Source: Pseudomonas sp. GM41(2012)
GTDB lineage: Bacteria; Pseudomonadota; Gammaproteobacteria; Pseudomonadales; Pseudomonadaceae
Direction of reading: 5' to 3'
Length of the DNA: 64,000 bases
NCBI RefSeq assembly: GCF_000282315.2
Contig: NZ_AKJN02000011.1
Coordinates: forward strand, 1-64,000
In this document: piece after piece, positions 7,769 through 16,197 of the stretch
Layout: the number at the start of each line of letters is the position of its first letter
Numbering within the stretch: position 1 is the first letter of the stretch
Position numbers and translations under genes: made by a program
The notes under the pieces: generated by a model
Seen by the model: the letters and a program-made list of their open reading frames with translations, nothing else
What the model was told of the DNA's origin: nothing
Databases searched by the model: none

Positions 7769-10033
7769 ATGTTTGGTAATAAGTTGTGGGATGACGCTCT
7801 GAAAAACGCCTCTCCCGAGCAAATCATGCAGTACGCCGCTGAAGCACCGGCACGGTTAATCAGTGCATCCGCTTCGGACTCTAATAGCGATGTACGTGCC
7901 ACGGGACTGTTGCTGACTAAAAAACAAATCATCGATCTGCACAAGTATCAGGCTGCCGCTTTCAGGCTTCCGCGCACATTGAAAGACGTTACTGACTATC
8001 TGCGCTTCGGTGCCGGTCAGAATGGTGGCCCAGGCCTTTCCCCCGCGGAGTTTCTGACCACTTTCCTCAATACTCACAACCATGCCTCGCGTTGGACGGA
8101 CTTGCGCGAACGCATCATGATGACGGGCCGCGGCCTCAGTAACTTCGCAACGAGCATGCTCACTTATAGCGCATCGATGGAAGAAGTTTATACCGATGTC
8201 AGGGCAGGCAATCTGTTGGACCTGCACGATATTAGAACGCTTGAGCAACTCAGAGCATTGGAGGTCGCGTTGGGCGACAAGTTTCCAGGTCTACAATTGG
8301 AAAGCGATACGCTCAATGATTTAGGTTATTTTCTCGACAAGATATTTGAAGAGGTCGATAAAAACTTAAAGGCTACCAGCGATATCAAGAAAGACCTCGA
8401 TGCGTTTGGTACGGATCTTCAGGAATATATTCTGCCTGGCATCCAATTAAAGGTTGATCTGATAAAAAATAATACCTTGTCGGCAGAAATCAAAGCGCTT
8501 CAAGGGAAGATCGAGGAGCGCTCCAAAGAGATTGAACTGAAAAATACCGAGTACAAAGCCGCCGTCCAGGAAGCATTGAAAGCGGCCGCCGGGATGAACA
8601 TTGTCGGGTTGGCGATGGCTATTTATATGGGCGTCGAGGCCGAAAACATCCGTGTAGCGCGTAACGAACTGTATGCCCAACAGGATCGCGACATTCTGAA
8701 ACTGAACAACATGAATCAGACCTTGGGTTCTCTGGCGCGTGTAAAGCACGACTTGCAGAGTCTTGAGATCGTGGCAATCGATGCTGAAATCGCGACAAAA
8801 AACCTTATCTATACCTGGAACCTCTTGCACGATGCTGTCGCAAACTCTTCCAGGGCTATCGCTACCATCCACGATGCATTGTCGCTGCGACAGTTCATGG
8901 CGCAATTCAGGCTGGTCGTTAATCCATGGAGAAAAATCGAGACCGATGCCGACGCTCTTATTCTGGTGTTCAAGGAAGCTCAGGAGGAATTTTCGCGCAA
9001 TAACCCGTTGGGAGCACGTTCGATGAATGTTGTAAGAATGTTCAATTCGGCCTATCCGCCGCTGGACTTGGTGGCATTAAGTACCCATCACCAACACATG
9101 CGTACTGCGCGCACTCAGGCCAATACCTGGCAGGTCAAGCTTGGTTACTTGCCGGACTTGTTCAGCCGCTTCGACAGCGTTGTCAAAGAGGTAGGTCGGG
9201 GAAGCAACGAGTTACAAGAAGCCGCTCAGACCAGCAAGTACGAACTCGAAACCATTCAGAGCGGTCTTGAAGACCTCGAAAAAGAACGACTGAGCGAGGC
9301 TGATCCGCTAGATATCGAAGAAATCGATGGCGATCGTAAGCGACTCTTGAAACAGGCAGCCGATGTAATCAAGGAGAAATCGGCCAGAATTGACAAATGC
9401 CTGGCGAATATCAGCGATTCGTTCGATCGACGCCTGGTCCAGACTTACCTGGTTGATTTTGCGCACGACGAGCAAATGGCCAAAGATGAAATCAATGATC
9501 TGCAGTCGAAGTTGCAGGCGCTGAGGGATGAGCGCAAAGCCCTCTCTGACGCAATCGCTACCTTGGAAAAGGCAGGCGTTGAAGCACTCGGCAAGGACAT
9601 TGAACTGACCCTCAGCAAGGTCACCCAGTTGGGCTTGGCGCCTCCGCAAATTCAACTGGTAATGATGGCGATCGACCAACTTAAAAAAACATTAATCGAC
9701 GCCGGAAAGACAATTGGTTTTATCGACATGCTTCGCGAGAGTGACAAGTTGAAGCTGAAGATTGACGCCCAGGCCGAGAAGATTGATGTCCAGAATTCAA
9801 TTATTCAAGCATCACTCGGCAGGATGAAATACTTGCAGGCGATTCTTTTGATAGAGGATGCGCGACATGAATATGCCGCTGTCTATGGCAGTGCTGCGGC
9901 AGCTTATCGGCAGTTCCTGGCGGCGACCGCCGCAGCGCAATTTGCCGACCTCGAAGCACTGAGCAACGCATTCAAAGTGCAGGCACCGCTGTTTATCAAG
10001 TTCCTCGCTCCCGTGTCGGTGCCAATGCGCTGA
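7769..10033 (+). CDS. Putative alpha-xenorhabdolysin (XaxA+XaxB-like) fused pore-forming toxin
   Basis: A 754-residue, helix-rich protein with long heptad stretches. The first ~410 residues look like XaxA/YaxA: an LLTKKQIIDLHKYQAAAF motif near 48, FLNTHNHASRWTDL near 103, a coiled coil, then the only strongly hydrophobic stretch (ALKAAAGMNIVGLAMAIYMG, about 268-288) flanked by long helices, which is the ClyA-family layout, ending in FRLVVNPWRKIETDADAL. The last ~345 residues resemble XaxB/YaxB, with DEINDLQSKLQALRDERKAL and PPQIQLVMMAIDQLKKTLID and FIDML. XaxA and XaxB are about 408 and 350 residues, so the length fits a full A+B fusion. There is no signal peptide. AAAGGA precedes the ATG by about 7 nt. 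The upstream 220 bp are AT-rich and hold no gene. Family resemblance is from memory and was not aligned. Confidence 0.65.
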   Translation: MFGNKLWDDALKNASPEQIMQYAAEAPARLISASASDSNSDVRATGLLLTKKQIIDLHKYQAAAFRLPRTLKDVTDYLRFGAGQNGGPGLSPAEFLTTFLNTHNHASRWTDLRERIMMTGRGLSNFATSMLTYSASMEEVYTDVRAGNLLDLHDIRTLEQLRALEVALGDKFPGLQLESDTLNDLGYFLDKIFEEVDKNLKATSDIKKDLDAFGTDLQEYILPGIQLKVDLIKNNTLSAEIKALQGKIEERSKEIELKNTEYKAAVQEALKAAAGMNIVGLAMAIYMGVEAENIRVARNELYAQQDRDILKLNNMNQTLGSLARVKHDLQSLEIVAIDAEIATKNLIYTWNLLHDAVANSSRAIATIHDALSLRQFMAQFRLVVNPWRKIETDADALILVFKEAQEEFSRNNPLGARSMNVVRMFNSAYPPLDLVALSTHHQHMRTARTQANTWQVKLGYLPDLFSRFDSVVKEVGRGSNELQEAAQTSKYELETIQSGLEDLEKERLSEADPLDIEEIDGDRKRLLKQAADVIKEKSARIDKCLANISDSFDRRLVQTYLVDFAHDEQMAKDEINDLQSKLQALRDERKALSDAIATLEKAGVEALGKDIELTLSKVTQLGLAPPQIQLVMMAIDQLKKTLIDAGKTIGFIDMLRESDKLKLKIDAQAEKIDVQNSIIQASLGRMKYLQAILLIEDARHEYAAVYGSAAAAYRQFLAATAAAQFADLEALSNAFKVQAPLFIKFLAPVSVPMR

Positions 10034-10051
10034 TAAACGGATGACCACGGG

Positions 10052-10079
10052 CTGCCAGCGGCAACTTTGACGCTGGCAG
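10052..10079 (+). other. Intercistronic hairpin between the two toxin-locus genes
   Basis: CTGCCAGCG (10052-10060) pairs perfectly with CGCTGGCAG (10071-10079) over a 10-nt loop. There is no T-run, so it is more likely an RNA-stabilising or processing hairpin than a terminator; it may set the ratio of the two proteins. Confidence 0.6.
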
Positions 10080-10109
10080 TCGAGGATTTGTCAGGTCAGG
10101 GAGAGACTG

Positions 10110-11003
10110 ATGCTGGATTATTTATTGGCAGAAAAGAATTTTGCCTCGTTGAAGCAATACATTGTTTTTTTGAACGACTTGCCTGGCGCACTTGGGGAAA
10201 TCAACCGGTTCTCAGATTCTATCGCTCGATCCGGATATACCTTGTTGCCTCGGCCCGATTCTCAGGCATTGATTCAAGTTGCGCGTGACAACGCAGTCTG
10301 CTGGCGAACGATCGGTATTACTGTACCTCGCCTCGGTGAAGTGTCGAGTCGGGTACTGCAGGATGTGAGCGGTTTTATCCGCGAGTTTCAGGCGATTGTC
10401 AGCGTTACCGAGAATCGGCGTTTGGCGATTTCGGTGATTGATCCGCAGCAGTTCGCCGTTGTCAGGTCTGCCGGTTGGGGCAATGCACCCCGTGCCAATG
10501 TGATTGATGTGATACACGAACTCTATGCGCGGCTCGAACGTTGCAGATATGCAGTGACGGACTTCAAGTTGCAGGTAACTAAACTTGCGGTGTCGATCCA
10601 CAGCATTTTTATTCGCTTCATCGAATCGCTGAGATTGCCGTTAAGTACCGAAGGCCCGATGTCCAAGATTGAAGCCTATTACACCTTGGGTCGAATTGGG
10701 TTGCCGGGCATGGATTACGATCCTGGCGAGCCGTACTCGCAAGCGCAACGGCAAGCCATGTCCCTAGCGCATATGGGACGCCTTGACGATCTTTACCGGC
10801 AAGCCAGTGTTGCCGCGTGCAACCTCGGTGATTTCTGCTACCGCTGGACCTACATGCTCGATGAAACCAAACGGTCGCTGGCAACTCATCATCCTCACCA
10901 AACGATGAGGCGTGCCAAGGCCTCTTTGCCGATGATTACCGGCTCACTGGAGGATGTTAAATCCATGTCTGACCAACTGTTGAAAATGGCCAGGGTCTTC
11001 TAA
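10110..11003 (+). CDS. Unknown helical partner of the XaxAB-like protein
   Basis: A 297-residue protein I do not recognise with certainty. It starts 77 nt after the toxin gene on the same strand with GGGAGAG about 7 nt before its ATG, and shares its terminator, so the two form an operon. It is predicted mostly helical (LYARLERCRYAVTDFKLQVT and LKSMSDQLLKMA-like C terminus), has no signal peptide and no clear membrane segment. Its N terminus (KQYIVFLNDLPGALGEINRF) faintly echoes the N-terminal HKYQAAAFRLPRTLKDVTDY of the first gene, so it could be a diverged toxin subunit. Alternatives are a third pore component, as in tripartite alpha-toxins, or a protective partner. Confidence 0.5.
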   Translation: MLDYLLAEKNFASLKQYIVFLNDLPGALGEINRFSDSIARSGYTLLPRPDSQALIQVARDNAVCWRTIGITVPRLGEVSSRVLQDVSGFIREFQAIVSVTENRRLAISVIDPQQFAVVRSAGWGNAPRANVIDVIHELYARLERCRYAVTDFKLQVTKLAVSIHSIFIRFIESLRLPLSTEGPMSKIEAYYTLGRIGLPGMDYDPGEPYSQAQRQAMSLAHMGRLDDLYRQASVAACNLGDFCYRWTYMLDETKRSLATHHPHQTMRRAKASLPMITGSLEDVKSMSDQLLKMARVF

Positions 11004-11004
11004 T

Positions 11005-11037
11005 AAAAAAAACCCATGACACTGTCATGGGTTTTTT
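11005..11037 (+). terminator. Strong rho-independent terminator closing the toxin locus
   Basis: A perfect 10-bp stem AACCCATGAC / GTCATGGGTT with a 3-nt loop, preceded by an A-run and followed by a T-run. The flanking A and T tracts make it usable from both sides, so it may also end speC transcripts. Confidence 0.9.
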
Positions 11038-11065
11038 ATTGGGCGCTTGAAACTCGAAGCGTCAG

Positions 11066-12229
11066 TTACACGTAAAACGACTTCAACGGCGGGAATCCAT
11101 TGAACTCAACGGCGCTGTAGCTGGTGGTGTAGGCACCGGTCGACAACCAGTACAAACGATCACCAATCGCCAGGTTCAGCGGCAAGCCGTACTTGTAGTT
11201 CTCGTACATGATGTCGGCGCTGTCGCAGGTCGGGCCGGCGATGACGACTTCTTCCACTTCACCTTTTTTCTCGGTCCAGATCGGGAACTTGATGGCTTCG
11301 TCCATGGTTTCGATCAGGCCGGAGAACTTGCCCACATCCGTGTACACCCATCGCTCAACGGCGGTACGGGATTTACGGGCGACCAGCACTACTTCGCTGA
11401 CCAGGATGCCGGCGTTGGCGATCAACGAACGGCCCGGTTCCAGGATGATTTCCGGCAGGTCGTCACCGAAGTCTTCCTTGAGGAAACGGATGATTTCTTC
11501 AGCGTAGGTTTCCAGGCTGTTGGTGCGGGTGATGTAGTTGGCCGGGAAGCCGCCGCCCATGTTGATCAGCTTCAGGTGAATGCCGTCTTCTTCTTTCAGG
11601 CGTTCGAAGATCACTTTGACCTTGGCGATCGCCGCGTCCCAGACGCTGATGTCGCGCTGTTGCGAGCCGACGTGGAACGAGATGCCGTAAGGCACCAGGC
11701 CCAGGTCACGAGCGAGGATCAGCAGGTCCATGGCCATGTCGGTCTGGCAGCCGAATTTGCGCGACAAAGGCCAGTCAGCGGTGGTCGAGCCTTCGGTGAG
11801 GATGCGCACGTAGACTTTCGAACCCGGTGCAGCCTTGGCGATGTTGCGCAGGTCGGCTTCGGAGTCGGTGGCATACAGACGCACGCCCTTCTCGTAGAAG
11901 TAGCGAATGTCTTTGGATTTCTTGATGGTGTTGCCGTAGCTGATGCGATCCGGGCCGACGCCCTGGTTCATCACTTTGTCGAGCTCGTAGATCGAAGCGA
12001 TGTCGAAGTTCGAGCCTTTCTCTTTGAGCAGGTCAATGATTTCGACGGCCGGGTTGGCCTTGACTGCGTAGTAGACCTTGGCGAATTCGAAACCGGCGCG
12101 CAGGTCGTCATAGGCCTGGCTGATCATCGCGGTGTCGATCACCACGAACGGGGTTTCTTGTTTGTCGGCGAAGGCCTTCATTTTGTTGAAGGTATCGCGC
12201 GCGAAATAGTCTTCGACGTTGATCGACAT
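11066..12229 (-). CDS. speC: Ornithine decarboxylase, alanine-racemase fold (type III PLP enzyme)
   Basis: A 387-residue PLP enzyme that makes putrescine from ornithine in polyamine synthesis. The PLP lysine is Lys57 in YYAVKANP; HVGSQQ and the glycine-rich MGGGFPANY lie in the barrel; the C-terminal GPTCDSADIMYENY (Cys near 335) supplies active-site residues across the dimer. The family also contains lysine/ornithine decarboxylases, so substrate choice rests on the remembered P. aeruginosa SpeC of the same length and place (PA4519). The ATG at 12229 is preceded by AGGAG; a 7-residue in-frame extension is unlikely. Upstream is a ~200-nt leader with a terminator-like hairpin, which suggests control by attenuation. 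Confidence 0.9.
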   Translation of the reverse strand: MSINVEDYFARDTFNKMKAFADKQETPFVVIDTAMISQAYDDLRAGFEFAKVYYAVKANPAVEIIDLLKEKGSNFDIASIYELDKVMNQGVGPDRISYGNTIKKSKDIRYFYEKGVRLYATDSEADLRNIAKAAPGSKVYVRILTEGSTTADWPLSRKFGCQTDMAMDLLILARDLGLVPYGISFHVGSQQRDISVWDAAIAKVKVIFERLKEEDGIHLKLINMGGGFPANYITRTNSLETYAEEIIRFLKEDFGDDLPEIILEPGRSLIANAGILVSEVVLVARKSRTAVERWVYTDVGKFSGLIETMDEAIKFPIWTEKKGEVEEVVIAGPTCDSADIMYENYKYGLPLNLAIGDRLYWLSTGAYTTSYSAVEFNGFPPLKSFYV

Positions 12230-12306
12230 GCTGGGAACTCCTACTGGCAAACTAGATTAATCAATGGGTGCAAATGAACGTCCTCCGTATCCCCACTTTG
12301 GTTCGC

Positions 12307-12417
12307 CTACTTCCCAAGGCATGTCGCCGAAAGCAAAAAGGCCATGGGAAGCGGTGCTTTCCCTTGGCCTTGCTGTCTCGTCGTCAGTACTTGAGCCGGA
12401 TGGATCGTTTCCAGCAT
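12307..12417 (-). CDS. Candidate 36-codon leader peptide of speC
   Basis: An ATG-to-TAG frame of 36 codons (begins MLETIHPAQV, ends SATCLGK) that starts about 9 nt after the predicted speC transcription start and runs through the whole terminator-like hairpin. No good ribosome site is visible, so leaderless-type initiation would be needed. It does not resemble the E. coli SpeFL arrest peptide. The position is what one expects of a translational sensor for attenuation, but the frame could be chance. Confidence 0.35.
   Translation of the reverse strand: MLETIHPAQVLTTRQQGQGKAPLPMAFLLSATCLGK
12334..12369 (-). terminator. Attenuator-like hairpin in the speC leader
   Basis: On the minus strand GGCCAAGGGAAAGC pairs with GCTTCCCATGGCC and is followed at once by TTTTTG, an intrinsic terminator about 105 nt before the speC ATG. 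A second segment, GCCTTGGGAAG (12310-12320), can instead pair with the same CTTCCCATGGC arm and would bury the T-run, giving two mutually exclusive structures. Folding was judged by eye only. Confidence 0.6.
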
Positions 12418-12432
12418 GGACGTTCGGCGCGA

Positions 12433-12461
12433 ACTTTAGGGCGTGAGGGGCTTGAGATCAA
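12433..12461 (-). promoter_or_regulatory. Candidate sigma70 promoter of speC
   Basis: TTGATC, 17 nt, TAAAGT on the minus strand (each 4 of 6 to consensus), predicting transcription start near 12426 and a leader of about 195 nt. Confidence 0.45.
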
Positions 12462-12597
12462 CAAAAAATGTCGCGTTTTTACACGCATCCGTCGTGCGGT
12501 CCCGGACAGCTACTGATGTAACCGACCTGCATGACAGTGTGATGTTCCCGTAGGAGGGATATTTGAGGTGTTTCAGAAGAGATTTGTGTTGCCCCAT

Positions 12598-12690
12598 TCG
12601 CGAGCAGGCTCGCTCCCACAGTAGATTTTTGTTGATGCATAGATTGCATGCACACCACAGATCCAAAGTGGGAGCGAGCCTGCTCGCGAT
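12598..12690. repeat. REPIN between speC and opuC
   Basis: TCGCGAGCAGGCTCGCTCCC at 12598 and its inverse GGGAGCGAGCCTGCTCGCGA ending near 12689, around a ~47-nt spacer. It directly follows the opuCA stop codon. Confidence 0.9.
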
Positions 12691-12699
12691 GGCGCCAGA

Positions 12700-13857
12700 T
12701 CAGGCGACGGCAGTCTCTGCCGGCGACACAATGCTGGTCTTGCCCCCACGGGACTTACCGGAGCTCAGATACTCGGCAATCGATTCCTGTGTCACTTCAC
12801 CCAGGAACACCCGCTCCGCATCCATCACCGGCAACCACGAGCGGTTGAACTCGTACATCCGCGACAGCAGGATGCGCAAATGCTCGTCGAACGCGGCGGT
12901 AGCGTTGAATTCGCGCAAATACTGCGCGCAAGTACCGGTCTGACGGTGCAGGTCGCGACGTCGTACATAACCCAGTGCTTTATTGTCGGCGCAAGTGACC
13001 ACCACATAACGACGGTCAAGTTCGTCCATCAACTCCAGGGCTTCAGCCACCGGCGTTTCGGGGCTCACCGACGGCGCGTTGTCCGCCGCGTCTTCGGCTT
13101 TCACCAGCAACAGACGCTTGAGGGTGCTGTCCTGGCCGACGAAGTTGCTGACAAAATCGTCCGCCGGGTGCGCCAGCAGCGTGTCCGGGTGATCGATTTG
13201 TAGCAGCTTGCCAGCGCGGAAGATTGCAATCTTGTCGCCCAGCTTGATGGCTTCGTCGATGTCGTGGCTGACCATGATCACGGTCTTGTTCAACGCCCGT
13301 TGCATCTCGAAGAACTCGTTCTGGATCATCTCGCGGTTGATCGGGTCGACCGCGCCGAACGGTTCGTCCATCAACAACAGCGGCGCATCGGCTGCCAAGG
13401 CACGAATCACGCCGATCCGCTGCTGTTGGCCACCGGACAATTCACGCGGGTAGCGGTTCAGGTACTGCTTGGGTTCCAGCTTGATCATGCTCATCAACTC
13501 GCGGGCGCGGTCGTGGCATTTCTGTTTGTCCCAGCCCAGCAGACGCGGAACGATGGTGATGTTTTCCTCGATGGTCATGTTCGGGAACAGACCGATCTGC
13601 TGGATCACATAACCGATGTTGCGGCGCAGGGTGACGGCGTCGAGGTCGGTGGTGTCTTCGCCGTTGATCAGGATCTTGCCGGAGGTCGGCTTGATCAGGC
13701 GATTGATCATTTTCAGCGTGGTGCTTTTGCCGCAGCCCGATGGCCCGAGGAACACACAGATCTCGCCTTCATTGACGGTCAGGCTTACCGAGTCCACGGC
13801 TTTCACATCTTTGCCGTTGCTTTGGAAGGTCTTGCTGAGGTTTTGAAGTTCGATCAT
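12700..13857 (-). CDS. opuCA: OpuC osmoprotectant ABC transporter, ATP-binding subunit with CBS domains
   Basis: A 385-residue ATPase that powers uptake of betaine, choline or carnitine. The Walker A motif GPSGCGKST is at 38-46, the signature LSGGQQQRIGV and Walker B LLLMDEPFGAVDP follow, and two CBS domains occupy about 255-375 (APSVSPETPVAEALELMD; SWLPVMDAERVFLGEVTQ). CBS pairs in this family sense ionic strength or nucleotides. The ATG at 13857 overlaps the TGA of opuCB (ATGA), so I rejected a 13-residue extension. It is the last gene of the four-gene operon opuCD-opuCC-opuCB-opuCA on the minus strand. The exact solute cannot be told from sequence alone. Confidence 0.9.
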   Translation of the reverse strand: MIELQNLSKTFQSNGKDVKAVDSVSLTVNEGEICVFLGPSGCGKSTTLKMINRLIKPTSGKILINGEDTTDLDAVTLRRNIGYVIQQIGLFPNMTIEENITIVPRLLGWDKQKCHDRARELMSMIKLEPKQYLNRYPRELSGGQQQRIGVIRALAADAPLLLMDEPFGAVDPINREMIQNEFFEMQRALNKTVIMVSHDIDEAIKLGDKIAIFRAGKLLQIDHPDTLLAHPADDFVSNFVGQDSTLKRLLLVKAEDAADNAPSVSPETPVAEALELMDELDRRYVVVTCADNKALGYVRRRDLHRQTGTCAQYLREFNATAAFDEHLRILLSRMYEFNRSWLPVMDAERVFLGEVTQESIAEYLSSGKSRGGKTSIVSPAETAVA

Positions 13858-14507
13858 TTGAGCAGTCCTTTTGGAGTCAGCGTGCGTTGCAGCCATTGCA
13901 GAAGCAGGTCGGCGAAGATGGCCAGGAGACTGACCAGCACGGCGCCGACGATCAGCATCGACATGTCGCTGCGGCTGATTGAAGCGAGAATAAGTACACC
14001 AAGGCCACCGGCGCCGATGGTGGCGGCGATGGTCATCACACCAATGTTCATGACCACGGCGGTGCGCACACCGGCGAGGATCACTGGCACCGCAATCGGC
14101 AGTTCGACCATGCGCAGGCGCTGGCCGAAGGTCATGCCGATGCCGCGGGCGGCTTCGCGAATGCCGGGGTCGACGCCGGTCAGGGCGAGGTAGGTGTTAC
14201 GCATGATCGGCAGCAGCGAGTACAAAAACACCGCGGTGATCGCCGGCATCGGGCCCAGGCCCTGGCCGAATTTGGAGTAGAACGGCAGCAGCAGGCCGAA
14301 CAGCGCAATCGACGGCACCGTCAGCAGCACCGTGGCGCTGGCCTGCAACGGGCCGGCGAGGGTCGGGAAGCGCGTCATCAGGATGCCGAGCGGCACGCCG
14401 ACCAGAATCGCCAGGGTCACGGCGATACCGACGAGGGTGATGTGCTGCCCGGTCAGTTGCAGGACCAACGGCCAGTCGAGATGGGAAAAGGCGTTCAGAA
14501 ATTCCAT
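13854..14507 (-). CDS. opuCB: OpuC ABC transporter permease
   Basis: A 217-residue inner-membrane permease with about six hydrophobic segments and the BPD-transport EAA loop (NTYLALTGVDPGIREAARGIGMTFGQRLRMVELPIA), where the ATPase docks. It lies 12 nt downstream of the binding-protein gene, with AGGAGGAAGAG just before the ATG, and is translationally coupled to opuCA. It pairs with the paralogous permease opuCD (15434-16150) to form the channel. Confidence 0.9.
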   Translation of the reverse strand: MEFLNAFSHLDWPLVLQLTGQHITLVGIAVTLAILVGVPLGILMTRFPTLAGPLQASATVLLTVPSIALFGLLLPFYSKFGQGLGPMPAITAVFLYSLLPIMRNTYLALTGVDPGIREAARGIGMTFGQRLRMVELPIAVPVILAGVRTAVVMNIGVMTIAATIGAGGLGVLILASISRSDMSMLIVGAVLVSLLAIFADLLLQWLQRTLTPKGLLK

Positions 14508-14519
14508 GTCTCTTCCTCC

Positions 14520-15413
14520 TTATTTGATCGGATGCTGGCGCAGGAAATCTGCAGCAACGGATGAAGGACTTTCGTGATCGACATCGACCCGCGCATTGAG
14601 TTGACGCATGGTGGCGTCGTCGAACAGTTCGGCCAGCGGCTTGAGCTCTTCCGCGAGTTTTGGGTGAGCGTCGAGGTAGACCTGACGCACCACCGGCGCA
14701 GCGGTGTAGTCCGGGAAGTAGTGCTTGTCGTCTTCCAGCAGTTTCAGCTTGAAGGCGTTCAAACGACCGTCCGTGGTGTAGACCAGTCCAGCAAACACCT
14801 GACCATTGCGCAGGGCGGTGTAGACCAAACCAGCATCCATCTGCCGGATGTTTTTGCGGGTCAGGTTCATGCCGTAGAGGTCGACCATGCCGTCCAGACC
14901 GTCGGAGCGGTTGGCGAACTCGGTGTCCAGGGCGACGAGGTGATTGGTCTTCGCCTCAGCCTGCATCACCGTGTTCAGCTCGCTGATGGTGTTGATCTGC
15001 GGGTAAGCCTTGGCGGTGTTTTCTGGCAGGGCCAGGGCGTAGGTGTTGCTGAATTTCGACGGGGTGAGCCAGATCAGGCCTTTTTTCGCGTCGAGTTCTT
15101 TCACCTTGGCGTAGGACTGAGCGCTGTCGAGCTTGTCGGTGATGTGGTTGTAAGCCACCAGCGACACGCCGGTGTATTCCCACATCAGGTCGAGCTGACC
15201 ACTTTCATGAGCGCTGCGGGCCAGGTTACTGCCCAGACCGCCGGTCACCTGAGTGTCGTAACCCTTGGTGCGCAGGTATTGGGAGGTGATTTCCGCCAGC
15301 AGGGTTTGTTCAGTGAACACCCGGGCGCCGATGCGGATCACCGGTTTTTCAGCGGCTTGGGCAAATCCTGCGAACAGCAGGACGCAGCCTAGTATTAAGC
15401 TTACTTTTTTCAT
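14520..15413 (-). CDS. opuCC: OpuC osmoprotectant-binding protein
   Basis: A 297-residue periplasmic solute-binding protein of the OpuAC/ProX type. A signal peptide (MKKVSLILGCVLLFAGFAQA) is followed by the family start EKPVIRIGARVFTEQTLLAEI and conserved WEYTGVSLVAYNH. Aromatic residues of such proteins box the quaternary ammonium of betaine or choline; which of the Tyr/Trp here do so cannot be set without alignment. The ATG at 15413 has AAGGAATC upstream; the long in-frame N-terminal extension to 15698 reads through the opuCD gene and is spurious. Confidence 0.9.
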   Translation of the reverse strand: MKKVSLILGCVLLFAGFAQAAEKPVIRIGARVFTEQTLLAEITSQYLRTKGYDTQVTGGLGSNLARSAHESGQLDLMWEYTGVSLVAYNHITDKLDSAQSYAKVKELDAKKGLIWLTPSKFSNTYALALPENTAKAYPQINTISELNTVMQAEAKTNHLVALDTEFANRSDGLDGMVDLYGMNLTRKNIRQMDAGLVYTALRNGQVFAGLVYTTDGRLNAFKLKLLEDDKHYFPDYTAAPVVRQVYLDAHPKLAEELKPLAELFDDATMRQLNARVDVDHESPSSVAADFLRQHPIK

Positions 15414-15433
15414 GTTGATTCCTTTGCCGAGGC

Positions 15434-16150
15434 TTAAGACGGGCGCAAGCCGCGTTCGAGCCAGAGGCGGCTGGCGAGTGTCACCAGACCGTCGAGCAGC
15501 AAGGCCAGCAGGGCGGTGCAGGCCGCGCCGAGCAGCAGTTGCGGCTGATTGTTCAGGGCGATGCCAGGGAAAATCAGGCTGCCCAGGCTGTTGGCGCCAA
15601 TCAGGAACGCCAGCGGTGCGGTACCGACGTTGATCGCCAGCGCCACGCGCACGCCACCGATGATGATCGGCACGGCGTTCGGCAGTTCGACCCGCCACAG
15701 CACCTGAGTCGGTGTCATGCCGATGCCGACGGCCGCTTCCTTGAGCGAACCCTGGACGTTTTTCAGGCCTTCATAGGTGTTGCGCACGATCGGCAACAGC
15801 GAGGCGAGGAACAGGGCGAAAATCGCGGGGCCGCTGCCAATGCCGAGGATACCCAGGGCGATGGCCAGTACGGCAAGAGGCGGCACTGTGTTGCCGATGT
15901 TGAAGATCTGCATGAAGCGTTCAGCGCGGCCCACCATGGTCGGGCGGCTGAGAAAGATACCGGCGGGTATGCCCACAACAAGGGCGGCCAGCATGGAAGC
16001 GAGGACAAGAATCAAATGGGCTTGCAGGTAAAACAACAAATCGTCGCGGTAATGTTCGATCGTGTTGATGCCAATCCAGTGGACCAGCAGGGCCAGAAGG
16101 GCGACGACAACCGCACCTCCTATCAGCCCCTTGCCATAGCGAATAGCCAC
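15434..16150 (-). CDS. opuCD: OpuC ABC transporter permease, first gene of the operon
   Basis: A 238-residue inner-membrane permease, paralogous to opuCB, with the EAA loop NTYEGLKNVQGSLKEAAVGIGMTPTQVLWRVELPNA. It begins with GTG at 16150; AGGAGT 8 nt upstream supports this start. Being first in the operon, its upstream region (to about 16197) should carry the osmotically regulated promoter, but I could not pick out clear boxes. Confidence 0.9.
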   Translation of the reverse strand: MAIRYGKGLIGGAVVVALLALLVHWIGINTIEHYRDDLLFYLQAHLILVLASMLAALVVGIPAGIFLSRPTMVGRAERFMQIFNIGNTVPPLAVLAIALGILGIGSGPAIFALFLASLLPIVRNTYEGLKNVQGSLKEAAVGIGMTPTQVLWRVELPNAVPIIIGGVRVALAINVGTAPLAFLIGANSLGSLIFPGIALNNQPQLLLGAACTALLALLLDGLVTLASRLWLERGLRPS

Positions 16151-16197
16151 AGGCGGACTCCTTTTTTTCAGTCGGCGGACGCAGTCCCGTGTGGTGG

